A stretch of DNA of 18,070 nt, from the NCBI GenBank assembly GCA_937927445.1, contig CALAOB010000045.1:1-18070 (forward strand). Direction: 5' to 3'. Below the pieces are notes generated by a model. That model made no database searches, had not been told where the DNA came from, and saw nothing but the letters and a program-made list of their open reading frames with translations. Positions 1 to 7,342 of this stretch are shown here, in pieces. Within the stretch, counting starts at the first letter, position 1; the number at the start of each line of letters is the position of its first letter. Position numbers and translations under genes: made by a program. This stretch comes from an uncultured Oribacterium sp. Its GTDB lineage: Bacteria > Bacillota > Clostridia > Lachnospirales > Lachnospiraceae.

Positions 1-785
1 TGAGGAGCAGCCTCAAACTTCTCGAGGAACGTGTGGATTTCCCGGAGGCACTGCTCTTTCTGCCGGAACAGGGCCTGGTGGGTGCCGCCGGCGATGAGAC
101 AGAGACGGCTGTGCGGGATCTCGGACGCCATCCAGCGGGTGTGCGAGGTTTTGATGAGGTCGTGGGTGCCGGCGAGGAGCAGTACCGGGGCCTCGATGCG
201 CTGCAGGCGCTCTGCCGGGAGGTCCGGAGCATCCGTGAGAAGCCGGTTCGTCTGCAGCTGTCGCCGGAGGACCGTGCGGAGCCGACCGGTCGGGAGATGA
301 CGCTGCAGGGCATCGAGCACCGCGCCCTCGAGCTGCGTGCCGATCCGCACAGGGAAGCGCAGTCCGGCGGGCGAGGCATTGCCGCTCACCGCGATGACCG
401 CCCGGGTGCGTTCCGGATAGTGGCTCGCGAATTCGAGGGCAATGTTGGCACCGTCACTGTAGCCGAGCAGCGTAACGTTCCGGATCCCGAGGTGATCGAG
501 CAGCTTCCGCACATCGTCGGCCATATCCCCGATGGAGAAAGCCGCTTCCGCGAAGGGCTTCGTCATCACGGAGTGCCCATGCGCGCGGCTATCCATGAGG
601 ATCAGCTGGTGGTCCGCTGACAGCGCATGTACATAACTGCGAAAGATGTGGTGGGACTGGCGATTGCCATGCAGCAAAAGCAGCGGCTCCCCCTGCCCAA
701 TGATTTCATAGTATAGCTTCACCTCCGGGAGCCGGAGATCGCCACGGGTAATTTCCACTCTTGCCTTATTTATGTCGCTTGTCAT
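1..785 (-). CDS. alpha/beta-fold hydrolase, 3' end beyond window
   Basis: A minus-strand frame opens at ATG 785-783 and stays open to the window edge, giving 261 visible residues and no stop. The sequence is a typical alpha/beta hydrolase: oxyanion-hole strand LLLLHGN near residues 35-41, nucleophile elbow GYSDGAN with Ser110, acidic residue Asp209 in AGTHD, and His236 in GGTHQ. The full catalytic triad is therefore visible and only a short tail should be missing. The start overlaps the stop of the upstream DUF2156 gene by 20 nt in another frame, with GAAGGAAAC upstream as a ribosome binding site, so the two genes are probably translated from one mRNA. The substrate cannot be told from the sequence; an esterase or a hydrolase of small acyl compounds is typical of the family. 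Confidence 0.88.
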   Translation of the reverse strand, partial: MTSDINKARVEITRGDLRLPEVKLYYEIIGQGEPLLLLHGNRQSHHIFRSYVHALSADHQLILMDSRAHGHSVMTKPFAEAAFSIGDMADDVRKLLDHLGIRNVTLLGYSDGANIALEFASHYPERTRAVIAVSGNASPAGLRFPVRIGTQLEGAVLDALQRHLPTGRLRTVLRRQLQTNRLLTDAPDLPAERLQRIEAPVLLLAGTHDLIKTSHTRWMASEIPHSRLCLIAGGTHQALFRQKEQCLREIHTFLEKFEAAP

Positions 786-2046
786 GATGCGCTGTTTCCT
801 TCAAGAAAGATTTCATACTTTCACGGATGACATCCTTATTCTGGATCTTCACGACGGCATAAAACATGTCCGGGCTCGGGTGCTTCGGGAGATAGACATA
901 GTAGGCAGGTACCCACTCGGTCGGGCTGTACTTTTCCTTCGCACGGTAGAGGTCCTTGAAGCCGTAGCATTCATTGAGATGATCATAAACGAAGCGGAGC
1001 AACTTCTCCGTGAGGCTCGCATCTTCATCGGACAGGCCGGCAAGCGGGGCCACGCCGAGGCTGCCATAGTGCACACCCTCCGCGCGAAAGACCTGGAAGG
1101 CTTCATAGATGATCGTCTCCATAACGCCGCTCGGAGCGCTGTTCCCGTGGCGGGTCACATCCGCCATATACCCATCCTTTCCGAGAAACGGGACGAAGGC
1201 AATGAAGGCGACAATGCAGCCGTCTTTATCCCGCGCATAGAAATACCGCTTGTCCATCGGATGCTCGATCCCGGTCGTGCCCATCGTGAAGGAAAGAAGC
1301 GAGCTCTTTTTCTGTCCGAGCCACTCCGCACTCACACGGTCGAAGGCGGCCTCGATGTCCGGATCTCGCTGCTCGAGCGGCTTATACTCTCCGACCGTTA
1401 CACCTGCCTTCGTGGCATGATTGATGTTCATACGCATCTTCGCGCCTTTTTTACCGCTGATTTCATAGTCTGCCAGCGCGAAGCGCGCTTCTTCTCCACA
1501 CTTCACATAACCGAAGCCCTGCTTTTTATACTCCTCGAGGTAGCGCGGGGTGACGCTCAGGAAAAACATCTTGTGGGCACTCCGCTCGCAGAAATCCCTG
1601 AATTCCCGGAGCAGTACCGGAAAGTCGGCATCCGCACAGACCGGATCCCCGTTGATGATGATGGTATCTCCGACCACGCCGTACGGTATCACGCCGTCGA
1701 CTGCATGGCCGAAGTAGAGCTGCTTGTCATCCTCCAGTGCGAGGTAGGAGCAGCTGTTCTGACTGTACAGATTCAGCAGTGTCCGGGCGTGCTGCAGGTC
1801 GGACGCATGACGGGACGCCGGTGCCAGCCATGGGCGGAAGGCGTAAATGACGGCCGCCAGGATGCAGAGCCAGCTGAACCAGAACATGCTGAGCTCGAGA
1901 ATGTGGGCGGCGTGTGGCAGCGTGACGGTGCTTGCATTGCCCAGCAGAATCAGCAGGCTGTCCTTCAGGCTGTCGAGGAAGGTATGACGACCTTTTCCGA
2001 GAAGCGGACTTAAGTAGTGATAACTGATAGAGGCATTGACCAGCAC
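766..2046 (-). CDS. DUF2156 catalytic part of the split gene
   Basis: If the TGA at 2086-2088 is real, this is the largest product that could start after it, from GTG 2046 (MLVNASISYHYL), 426 residues. No ribosome binding site precedes that GTG, and the sequence before it still encodes hydrophobic residues of the same helix, so independent translation is doubtful. Two to three hydrophobic segments (for example LELSMFWFSWLCILAAV) lead into the DUF2156 domain, which includes the segment DVTRHGNSAPSGVME. In related proteins this domain transfers an aminoacyl group or is of unknown function. The substrate here is not known. Confidence 0.6.
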   Translation of the reverse strand: MLVNASISYHYLSPLLGKGRHTFLDSLKDSLLILLGNASTVTLPHAAHILELSMFWFSWLCILAAVIYAFRPWLAPASRHASDLQHARTLLNLYSQNSCSYLALEDDKQLYFGHAVDGVIPYGVVGDTIIINGDPVCADADFPVLLREFRDFCERSAHKMFFLSVTPRYLEEYKKQGFGYVKCGEEARFALADYEISGKKGAKMRMNINHATKAGVTVGEYKPLEQRDPDIEAAFDRVSAEWLGQKKSSLLSFTMGTTGIEHPMDKRYFYARDKDGCIVAFIAFVPFLGKDGYMADVTRHGNSAPSGVMETIIYEAFQVFRAEGVHYGSLGVAPLAGLSDEDASLTEKLLRFVYDHLNECYGFKDLYRAKEKYSPTEWVPAYYVYLPKHPSPDMFYAVVKIQNKDVIRESMKSFLKETAHHDKRHK

Positions 2047-2085
2047 ACCGACGAGACTCAGCAGCAGGACGAGGAGGCCACGCTT

Positions 2086-2454
2086 TCAATCGGTCGGCGC
2101 GCCCGGGCAGCAGAAATCGCGGCAAAACCAGAGGAACGCGAGGAGCAGAGCGAGGTTTGTGAGCGGAATCAGGACAGAGAAACTGATCTGCTTAAAGCCG
2201 TGGACCGTGCTGATGAGGAGCAGGAAAAGGGTGATGTCATACGCTCTCCGCTTTCGCTTTTTCAGCTGCGTCGAGAGGCAGAGGAGGAGCAGCGACACCG
2301 TGCGCTGTACCATCCAGCCCATCTCGGTGGACACGCGGATCGCGATCTCCGCCGAGGACTGATGGAAAAAGCTGAGGATAAAAAGCACGAGGGAAAACAG
2401 AAACATCAGATAAATAAACAGATTTTCAATTTTAATGCGTAAAGACTGCTTCAT
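2086..2454 (-). CDS. N-terminal membrane part of the split DUF2156 gene
   Basis: This is the 122-residue product made if the TGA terminates translation. It holds about four hydrophobic segments (near residues 10-30, 45-60, 68-80 and 92-112) with KKRKRR between the second and third, and no catalytic domain. Alone it would be an anchor without an enzyme, which supports reading it as a fragment of the longer gene. Confidence 0.5.
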   Translation of the reverse strand: MKQSLRIKIENLFIYLMFLFSLVLFILSFFHQSSAEIAIRVSTEMGWMVQRTVSLLLLCLSTQLKKRKRRAYDITLFLLLISTVHGFKQISFSVLIPLTNLALLLAFLWFCRDFCCPGAPTD

Positions 2455-2502
2455 GATGACGCCTCTTTCTGTCTGGTCAGCCAGGCTTTTCAATTCGCCT
2501 AT

Positions 2503-2508
2503 GTTATA
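2503..2508 (-). promoter_or_regulatory. possible -10 box for the DUF2156/hydrolase pair
   Basis: TATAAC lies just downstream of the T-run of the pxpA terminator and about 50 nt before the DUF2156 start. The matching -35 region (TGGCAA, 16 nt upstream) is poor and would lie inside the terminator stem. It is suggested mainly because the terminator implies a new transcript begins here. Confidence 0.3.
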
Positions 2509-2511
2509 GCA

Positions 2512-2557
2512 CAAAAAAACAGGATTGCCAGTATTCCGAAAAAACTGACAATCCTGT
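2512..2557 (-). terminator. intrinsic terminator after pxpA
   Basis: Arms 2544-2557 and 2519-2532 form a 14-bp stem with one mismatch (ACAGGATTGTCAGT against its partner). On the minus strand the stem is followed at once by seven T residues. It starts 6 nt after the pxpA stop and closes the 5-oxoprolinase cluster. Confidence 0.92.
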
Positions 2558-2562
2558 GTATT

Positions 2563-3330
2563 TTACAGCATCTTAGCGAGTGGGCAGATCTCGATGCCTT
2601 CCTTCGTGAGGGTCTCGCGGATTTTTGCGACGAAGGCGAGGGCCTTTGCGCCGTCACCGTGCACGCAGATGGAGTCGGCCTTCAGCGGGATGTCCTTTCC
2701 GGTGATGGCGGTGACCTTCTGCTCCTTGATCATGCGGACGACGCGGGCGATGGCCTCGTCTTCGTCGGTGATCATCGCGCCTTCCTTCGAGCGGTTCACG
2801 AGGGTGCCGTCCTCCTCGTACGCGCGGTCGGCGAAGACCTCGGAGGCGGCACGGAGTCCGCAGTCTTCGGCGGCACGGATCATCTCACTGCCGGAGAGGG
2901 CCATAAGGATCAGCTTCGGGTTGTACTCTGCGATGGCTTCGCAGATGCCGTGTGCGAGCTTGTAGTCCTTCGCGGCCATGTTATAGAACGCGCCGTGCGG
3001 CTTCACATGCTGCATCTCCAGGCCGGCGGCCTTGCAGAAGGCATCCAGCGCGCCGATCTGGTACAGGGTGTACGCCTTCGCTTCCGCCGGGCTGATCGTC
3101 ATATTGCGGCGGCCGAAGCCCATGAGGTCCGGATAGCCCGGATGTGCGCCGACATGGATGCCGGCCTCCCGTGCCATCGCGATGGTTTTGTTCATCACGA
3201 CCGGATCGGATGCATGAAATCCGCATGCCACATTGGCAGAGGTGATCAGCGGGATGATCTGGTCATCCGAACCCAGGGTATAGCGGCCGAAGCTCTCGCC
3301 GAGGTCGCTGTTTAAATCTACACGATACAT
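2563..3330 (-). CDS. pxpA: 5-oxoprolinase subunit A (LamB/YcsF family)
   Basis: PxpA works with PxpB and PxpC to open 5-oxoproline (pyroglutamate) to glutamate in the cytosol using ATP. The 255-residue length is usual for the family. Visible motifs are NSDLGE (7-12), NVACGFHA (33-40), GAHPGYPD (61-68) and KPHGAFYN (110-117), the conserved LamB/YcsF blocks. The start at ATG 3330 is chosen because MYRVDLNSDLG is the family N-terminus and AGGAGG lies 8 nt upstream; an upstream extension in the same frame lacks both. It is the last gene of the cluster, 117 nt after accC, and is followed directly by a strong terminator. Confidence 0.93.
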   Translation of the reverse strand: MYRVDLNSDLGESFGRYTLGSDDQIIPLITSANVACGFHASDPVVMNKTIAMAREAGIHVGAHPGYPDLMGFGRRNMTISPAEAKAYTLYQIGALDAFCKAAGLEMQHVKPHGAFYNMAAKDYKLAHGICEAIAEYNPKLILMALSGSEMIRAAEDCGLRAASEVFADRAYEEDGTLVNRSKEGAMITDEDEAIARVVRMIKEQKVTAITGKDIPLKADSICVHGDGAKALAFVAKIRETLTKEGIEICPLAKML

Positions 3331-3358
3331 CGTTTCTTCCTCCTGTTCTCCATCGTTC

Positions 3359-3379
3359 GCGCGAGGATTTTCCCCGCGC
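3359..3379 (-). other. short hairpin in the accC-pxpA gap
   Basis: GCGCGGGGA and TCCTCGCGC on the minus strand can pair as a 9-bp stem with one G-U pair around an AAA loop. There is no T-run, so it is not an intrinsic terminator. It could stabilise or mark a processing site in the 117-nt gap before pxpA. The rest of the gap shows nothing recognisable. Confidence 0.35.
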
Positions 3380-3447
3380 CATGGCAGACCGAAGCTGCAT
3401 AGCACTCCGGTCCTATCTTCGAGCATATCCTGTATTTCGAGTCTGCA

Positions 3448-4794
3448 TCACGTGAGATGCATGACATCCTCGATGAAGCCGGTGTCCGCCTTTCCTTCGG
3501 CGAAAACCGGGTTCCGGATGATCTGGTACTGGAAGTCGAGGTTCGTCTCGACACTGACCACGAGCATCTCGTTGAGGGCGGAGCGCATCTTCATGAGGGC
3601 CGCTTCTCTCGTCGGGGCATGGACGATGACCTTCGCGATCATCGAATCATACTCGGACGGGATCCGGTAGCCGGTATAGAGTCCGGTATCGACGCGGACG
3701 CCGTTGCCGGCCGGCAGATGCAGGTGCTTCACGACACCCGGGCTCGGCATGAAGTTCTTCTCCGGAATCTCCGCGTTGATTCTGCACTCAATGGCATGTC
3801 CACGCGGCTTTACCTCCTCCTGGGTGAAGCTCAGCGGCTCGCCTGCCGCGACACGGATCTGTTCAATGATGAGATCGGTGCCGGTCACCATCTCGGTAAC
3901 GCCATGCTCGACCTGGATTCGTGTGTTCATCTCCATGAAGTAGAAGTGCCCCTGCGGGTCCACGATGAACTCGATGGTGCCTGCATTGGTATACTGTACG
4001 GTCTTCGCCGCGAGGATCGCACAGCGGTTCATCTCGGCACGGGTCTCGTCGGTGATCGCCGGGGATGGCGACTCCTCGATCAGCTTCTGGTGATTCCGCT
4101 GGACGGAGCAGTCACGATCGCCGAGGGCGACGACATTGCCATAGGAATCTGCCATGATCTGGATCTCGACGTGGCGAGGCTTCTCGATATAACGCTCGAT
4201 GTACATGGTGTCATCACCGAAGGCGTTTGCAGACTCGCGCTGTGCGAGGCCGAACTCAAACTCGAATTCATCCTCGGATGTCGCGACACGCATGCCCTTT
4301 CCGCCGCCACCGGAGGAGGCCTTGATGATCACCGGATACCCGATCTCGCGGGCGAGCTTCTTTCCGGTCTCTGCATCGTAGACCGGCTCGCGTGTGCCCG
4401 GAACGACCGGCACGCCGGCATCCATCATCGTCTTCCGGGCATGGGACTTGTTGCCCATCCGGTCGATGACGTCGGCCTCCGGACCGATAAAGGCGATGCC
4501 GTTTTCCTTACAGCGGCGTACGAATTCACTGTTCTCCGACAGGAAGCCATAGCCCGGATGGATCGCATCGGCGCCGGTGTTGATGGCTGCCGTGATGAGC
4601 TGGTCCATATTCAGGTAGTTGTTCTTCGCCGGACCTTCTCCGATACAGATCCGCTGATCCGCGAGCTGCGTGTGCAGACTGTTCTGGTCCTCCTTCGAGT
4701 AGACCGCGACACTCTGGATGCCCATGTTCCGGCAGGCCCGGATGATGCGGACCGCGATCTCGCCTCGATTGGCAATTAGTATTTTTTCAAACAT
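3448..4794 (-). CDS. accC: biotin carboxylase (AccC family) in a pxp operon
   Basis: This 448-residue ATP-grasp enzyme carboxylates biotin on a BCCP using ATP and bicarbonate. The N-terminal fold starts MFEKILIANRGEIAVR, the glycine loop SSGGGGKGM lies at about 161-168, DRDCSVQRNHQK at 227-238, and the metal/active-site segment MEMNTRIQVEH at 287-297, so the catalytic Glu, Asn and Arg are kept. Residue 298 is Gly where nearly all family members have Pro (VEHPVTE). AGGAGG precedes ATG 4794 by 8 nt, and accB ends 18 nt upstream. No accA or accD is in the window; the neighbours are pxpC and pxpA. This suggests the carboxyl group goes to the PxpBC partner rather than to acetyl-CoA, which is an inference. 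Confidence 0.93.
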   Translation of the reverse strand: MFEKILIANRGEIAVRIIRACRNMGIQSVAVYSKEDQNSLHTQLADQRICIGEGPAKNNYLNMDQLITAAINTGADAIHPGYGFLSENSEFVRRCKENGIAFIGPEADVIDRMGNKSHARKTMMDAGVPVVPGTREPVYDAETGKKLAREIGYPVIIKASSGGGGKGMRVATSEDEFEFEFGLAQRESANAFGDDTMYIERYIEKPRHVEIQIMADSYGNVVALGDRDCSVQRNHQKLIEESPSPAITDETRAEMNRCAILAAKTVQYTNAGTIEFIVDPQGHFYFMEMNTRIQVEHGVTEMVTGTDLIIEQIRVAAGEPLSFTQEEVKPRGHAIECRINAEIPEKNFMPSPGVVKHLHLPAGNGVRVDTGLYTGYRIPSEYDSMIAKVIVHAPTREAALMKMRSALNEMLVVSVETNLDFQYQIIRNPVFAEGKADTGFIEDVMHLT

Positions 4795-4812
4795 CGGCCG
4801 CGCCTCCTGTTC

Positions 4813-5259
4813 TTATAGTTTCTTTACGCGGAACAGAGGCTGACCATACTCGACCTTCTGCTCATTGCTGACGAGCACGGCCTCGATCTCGCAGTCGTAA
4901 TCCGCCTCGATCTCATTCATGAGCTTCATCGCCTCGAGGATACATACCGTCTGTCCGGCCTTCACATGATCGCCGACCTTGACATAGGCCGGTACATCCG
5001 GTGCCGCCGCGGAGTAGAAGGTGCCGACGATCGGTGCGAGGATCAGCTCGAACTCATCCGCGGCCTCTGCCTTCTCTTCTGCAGCGGTCGGCTGTGCCGG
5101 TGCCGCGGCCATCGGTGCCGCCGGAACGCCTGCGGCGATTACCGGCGGATGGGTCAGCTTACTCATCGTGATCTTCGTCTCCCCATCCTTGATGGAAAAC
5201 TCCGTCAGGGAGGAATTCTCGATAATCTTTACCAGTCCTTCAATCTTCTCTAAATCCAT
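4813..5259 (-). CDS. accB: biotin carboxyl carrier protein (BCCP)
   Basis: The 148-residue protein has the usual BCCP layout: an N-terminal segment MDLEKIEGLVKIIENSS, an Ala/Pro-rich flexible linker (about 40-65), and a C-terminal biotinyl domain. The biotin acceptor is Lys112 in EAMKLMNE. AAGGAG lies 8-9 nt before ATG 5259. It lies between pxpC and accC, so it probably serves this cluster's own carboxylase. A second BCCP for fatty-acid synthesis would be expected elsewhere in the genome. Confidence 0.93.
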   Translation of the reverse strand: MDLEKIEGLVKIIENSSLTEFSIKDGETKITMSKLTHPPVIAAGVPAAPMAAAPAQPTAAEEKAEAADEFELILAPIVGTFYSAAAPDVPAYVKVGDHVKAGQTVCILEAMKLMNEIEADYDCEIEAVLVSNEQKVEYGQPLFRVKKL

Positions 5260-5386
5260 ATGTGTATCTCCTTATCATCAATCTATATCCACTTCTGTCC
5301 GTCGCGGCATGCACACCGACCGGCTTTACGAACAGGCCCGGCGTGCCCTGCGGCACAGAAGTTCGTATCGTTTACTCCGGTCCCGA

Positions 5387-6400
5387 TCAGGTTTCATCCG
5401 GGAACAGACGGCGAACTCGCTTCGCTACCTGCCGCACAGCCAGTACTTCCTTACATGGCTTATGGATCTGTGCGTGCATCGCGATGTAGCTGTTTTCCTC
5501 TTCCTGATACAGTCGCTGCGCTTCCTCGACGGACACCGCATCGAAGCGGATCTTCTGATCGGTCTTCCGCTGTACCAGCTTCGGAATGTCGACACTGATG
5601 ACCGTCGCGATCTTCGCATAACCACCGGTGGTCTGTCGATCGGCCAGCAGAATGATCGGCTTACCGTGCGACGGCACCTGGATGGAGCCGAGCGCGATAC
5701 CCTCGGAAATGATATCCGAGGTGGTCTTCGGCGCGATGAACGGGCCCTCGAGTCGACAGCCCATACGGTCGAAATCACTGGTGACGGTATATTCCTCGTT
5801 CAGGAAATTATGGATGCCCTGCTTACTGAACATATCATCCTGCGGGCCCATGACCACGCGGAGCGTCACGCTCTCTTCGTCATACTCATGAAGATCGAGC
5901 TTTCTCGAGAGGAAGAATGGGAGGTAATTCCGCTTGATGCGGAAGCTGATATAGTCGCCCTCCATCAGCTTTCTTCCCTTGAAGCCACCGATCTTACTCT
6001 TTAAGCTCGTGCAGCGGCTGCCCATCACGACCGGAATCTTGAGATAGCCGGAAAAGGCGATGTAGCCGCGGCTTCCGGTGCGCGCACTTCCGAACTTCAG
6101 GATATCGCCCTTTTTCATATAGAGTGCCGTGTACATCGGTGCCGGCTCGCCGTTCACCTCCGGGTGGAAATCACCGCCGGTGATGGCGATGATGCAGGCG
6201 GAGGTAAACTCCAGCGTCGGTCCGATCAGGGTGAACTCCAGCACCGCCTCGTTCTCCGGGTTATCCAGCAGAAGGTTTGCGATCTTAAAGGAGCGGACAT
6301 CCATGACGCCGGAAACGCCGAAGCCCTGGCTCTGGTATCCGGTACGTCCCATATCCTGCACGGTCGTGAGCAGTCCCGCTTTTAATATACGAATTCCCAT
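5387..6400 (-). CDS. pxpC: 5-oxoprolinase subunit C (KipA / biotin-dependent carboxyltransferase family)
   Basis: PxpC pairs with PxpB. The family (KipA, allophanate hydrolase subunit 2, AHS2) is homologous to half of the carboxyltransferase domain of urea carboxylase. The N-terminus MGIRILKAGLLTTVQDMGR followed by GYQSQGFGVSGVMD and the C-terminal block LLADRQTTGGYAKIATVISVD are diagnostic. Length is 337 residues from ATG 6400. That start lies one base after the pxpB stop (TAGTATG) and is served by GGTGAGGT, so translation is coupled; an in-frame extension upstream lies inside pxpB and is rejected. A 127-nt gap with only short dyads separates it from accB. Confidence 0.92.
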   Translation of the reverse strand: MGIRILKAGLLTTVQDMGRTGYQSQGFGVSGVMDVRSFKIANLLLDNPENEAVLEFTLIGPTLEFTSACIIAITGGDFHPEVNGEPAPMYTALYMKKGDILKFGSARTGSRGYIAFSGYLKIPVVMGSRCTSLKSKIGGFKGRKLMEGDYISFRIKRNYLPFFLSRKLDLHEYDEESVTLRVVMGPQDDMFSKQGIHNFLNEEYTVTSDFDRMGCRLEGPFIAPKTTSDIISEGIALGSIQVPSHGKPIILLADRQTTGGYAKIATVISVDIPKLVQRKTDQKIRFDAVSVEEAQRLYQEEENSYIAMHAQIHKPCKEVLAVRQVAKRVRRLFPDET

Positions 6401-6401
6401 A

Positions 6402-7130
6402 CTACACCTCACCTTCGCGAATCGTGCACTCGTATTCACCGCGTGCCACCTGCTCCTTGATTCGCAGGTACTCATCTTCATCCACCGGCACGAAGCGGAT
6501 ATAGTCGCCCGCCTCGACCAGAATCGGCGTCTCGCGCTCCGGATCGTAGGTCTTCACCGGTGTCATGCCCATCAGCTGCCAGCCTCCCGGCGAGTCCATC
6601 GGATAGATACCGGTCTGGGAGCCGCCAATGCCTACACTGCCGGCGTCGATTTTAATTCTCGGCGTCGCGAGTCTCGGTGTGTGCAGACGCTCATCGAGAC
6701 CACCGAGGTAGCAGAAGCCCGGCAGGAAGCCGAGCATATAGATCAGGTAATCCTTCGAGCTGTGGAGGGCGATGACCTCCTCCTCGCTCATGCCGGCATG
6801 CTCCGCAATGAACGCGAGGTCCGGTCCGTACTTTCCACCGTAGCAGACCGGAATCTCGTATACCTTCTTTTTCTCGCTGCCTGCACCGGTTTCCACCTTC
6901 AGAAGTTTCTTCATCCGTCGTGTGATCTCTGCATAGGAGGTGACACGCGGATCATAGTTGATGAGCAGAGAGCAGAAGGCCGGGATGACGTCCAGCACAC
7001 CTTCGATGTGCTGCTCCTTCATCAGCTCTACCATCGATTTGATCTTTCGATTGATCTCCGGGTTGATCTCGTGGCCGAACTCGATCAGCAGCGAGCTGTC
7101 CCCGGCGGTTAAGATACGAATATCTTCCAT
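6402..7130 (-). CDS. pxpB: 5-oxoprolinase subunit B (KipI / AHS1 family)
   Basis: The protein has 242 residues. The family blocks are clear: GFLPGFCYLGGLDERL (about 134-149), TPRLATPR (151-158), AGSVGIGGSQTGIYP (163-177) and SPGGW (180-184). It forms a complex with PxpC. The B. subtilis homologue KipI is also known as an inhibitor of the sporulation kinase KinA, but next to pxpC and pxpA the enzymatic role is the safer reading. AGGAG lies about 9 nt before ATG 7130 (MEDIRILTAGDSS). Upstream in-frame codons lack a ribosome binding site. Confidence 0.93.
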   Translation of the reverse strand: MEDIRILTAGDSSLLIEFGHEINPEINRKIKSMVELMKEQHIEGVLDVIPAFCSLLINYDPRVTSYAEITRRMKKLLKVETGAGSEKKKVYEIPVCYGGKYGPDLAFIAEHAGMSEEEVIALHSSKDYLIYMLGFLPGFCYLGGLDERLHTPRLATPRIKIDAGSVGIGGSQTGIYPMDSPGGWQLMGMTPVKTYDPERETPILVEAGDYIRFVPVDEDEYLRIKEQVARGEYECTIREGEV

Positions 7131-7258
7131 ACTGTAAATCTCCTTTCTCCAGGTAAGACGCGCTGCGTACACCTGAAGACGATATGTCATGCATAGGGGG
7201 TCTGCCACATCCATGTGTCGAACATGTGTTGTGTAGACCTGCCTTTATATGTGCAGAA

Positions 7259-7287
7259 AATTGGTACAGTGAAACGCTGTACCAATT
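7259..7287 (-). terminator. hairpin between the transporter gene and pxpB, possible partial terminator
   Basis: AATTGGTACAG and CTGTACCAATT form a perfect 11-bp stem with a 7-nt loop. On the minus strand the distal arm runs into TTTTC, a short T-run. In a single operon this would act as a weak terminator that lowers expression downstream, or as an RNA end or processing signal. Confidence 0.5.
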
Positions 7288-7298
7288 CCCTGTGCCAC

Positions 7299-7335
7299 TG
7301 CATCGGTTCCGGTTCAGAACACCATCGCCGATGCA
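7299..7335 (-). other. second stem-loop just after the transporter stop
   Basis: TGCATCGG at 7335-7328 pairs with CCGATGCA at 7306-7299, an 8-bp stem with a 21-nt loop, starting 8 nt after the transporter stop codon. No T-run follows. With the hairpin at 7259-7287 it makes a tandem structured spacer in the 212-nt gap. Confidence 0.4.
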
Positions 7336-7342
7336 GGTCTGA

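Larger units (their letters stand above)
766..2454 (-). pseudogene. membrane DUF2156 (MprF C-terminal-like) protein split by an in-frame TGA
   Basis: Start ATG 2454 (MKQSLRIKIENLF) is preceded by AGAGGCG. The frame reads through several membrane helices to a TGA at 2088-2086, and the same frame continues without shift as KRGLLVLLLSLVGVLVNAS down to a stop at 766-768. Together the parts make about 562 residues: roughly six to seven hydrophobic segments followed by a cytosolic domain of about 350 residues. That matches DUF2156 proteins, which resemble the C-terminal catalytic part of phosphatidylglycerol lysyltransferase (MprF) with its GNAT-like fold. A single C-to-T change from CGA (Arg) would explain the TGA. 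A true nonsense mutation, a base-call error, or stop readthrough are all possible. TGA is used as a normal stop by other genes here, so recoding is unlikely. Confidence 0.72.

Noticed and set aside
33..620. Plus-strand open frame at the left end
   Set aside because: It is the shadow of the alpha/beta hydrolase on the minus strand, which has a complete catalytic triad.
772..2013. Long plus-strand open frame opposite the DUF2156 gene
   Set aside because: The minus-strand frame has recognisable DUF2156 sequence; the plus-strand translation resembles no family and has no ribosome binding site. Similar long plus-strand frames opposite accC, pxpC and the wall protein were rejected for the same reason.
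2086..2088. TGA as a sense codon in this organism
   Set aside because: accC, pxpC, ecfT and ecfA2 all end naturally on TGA, so a genome-wide recoding is not supported.
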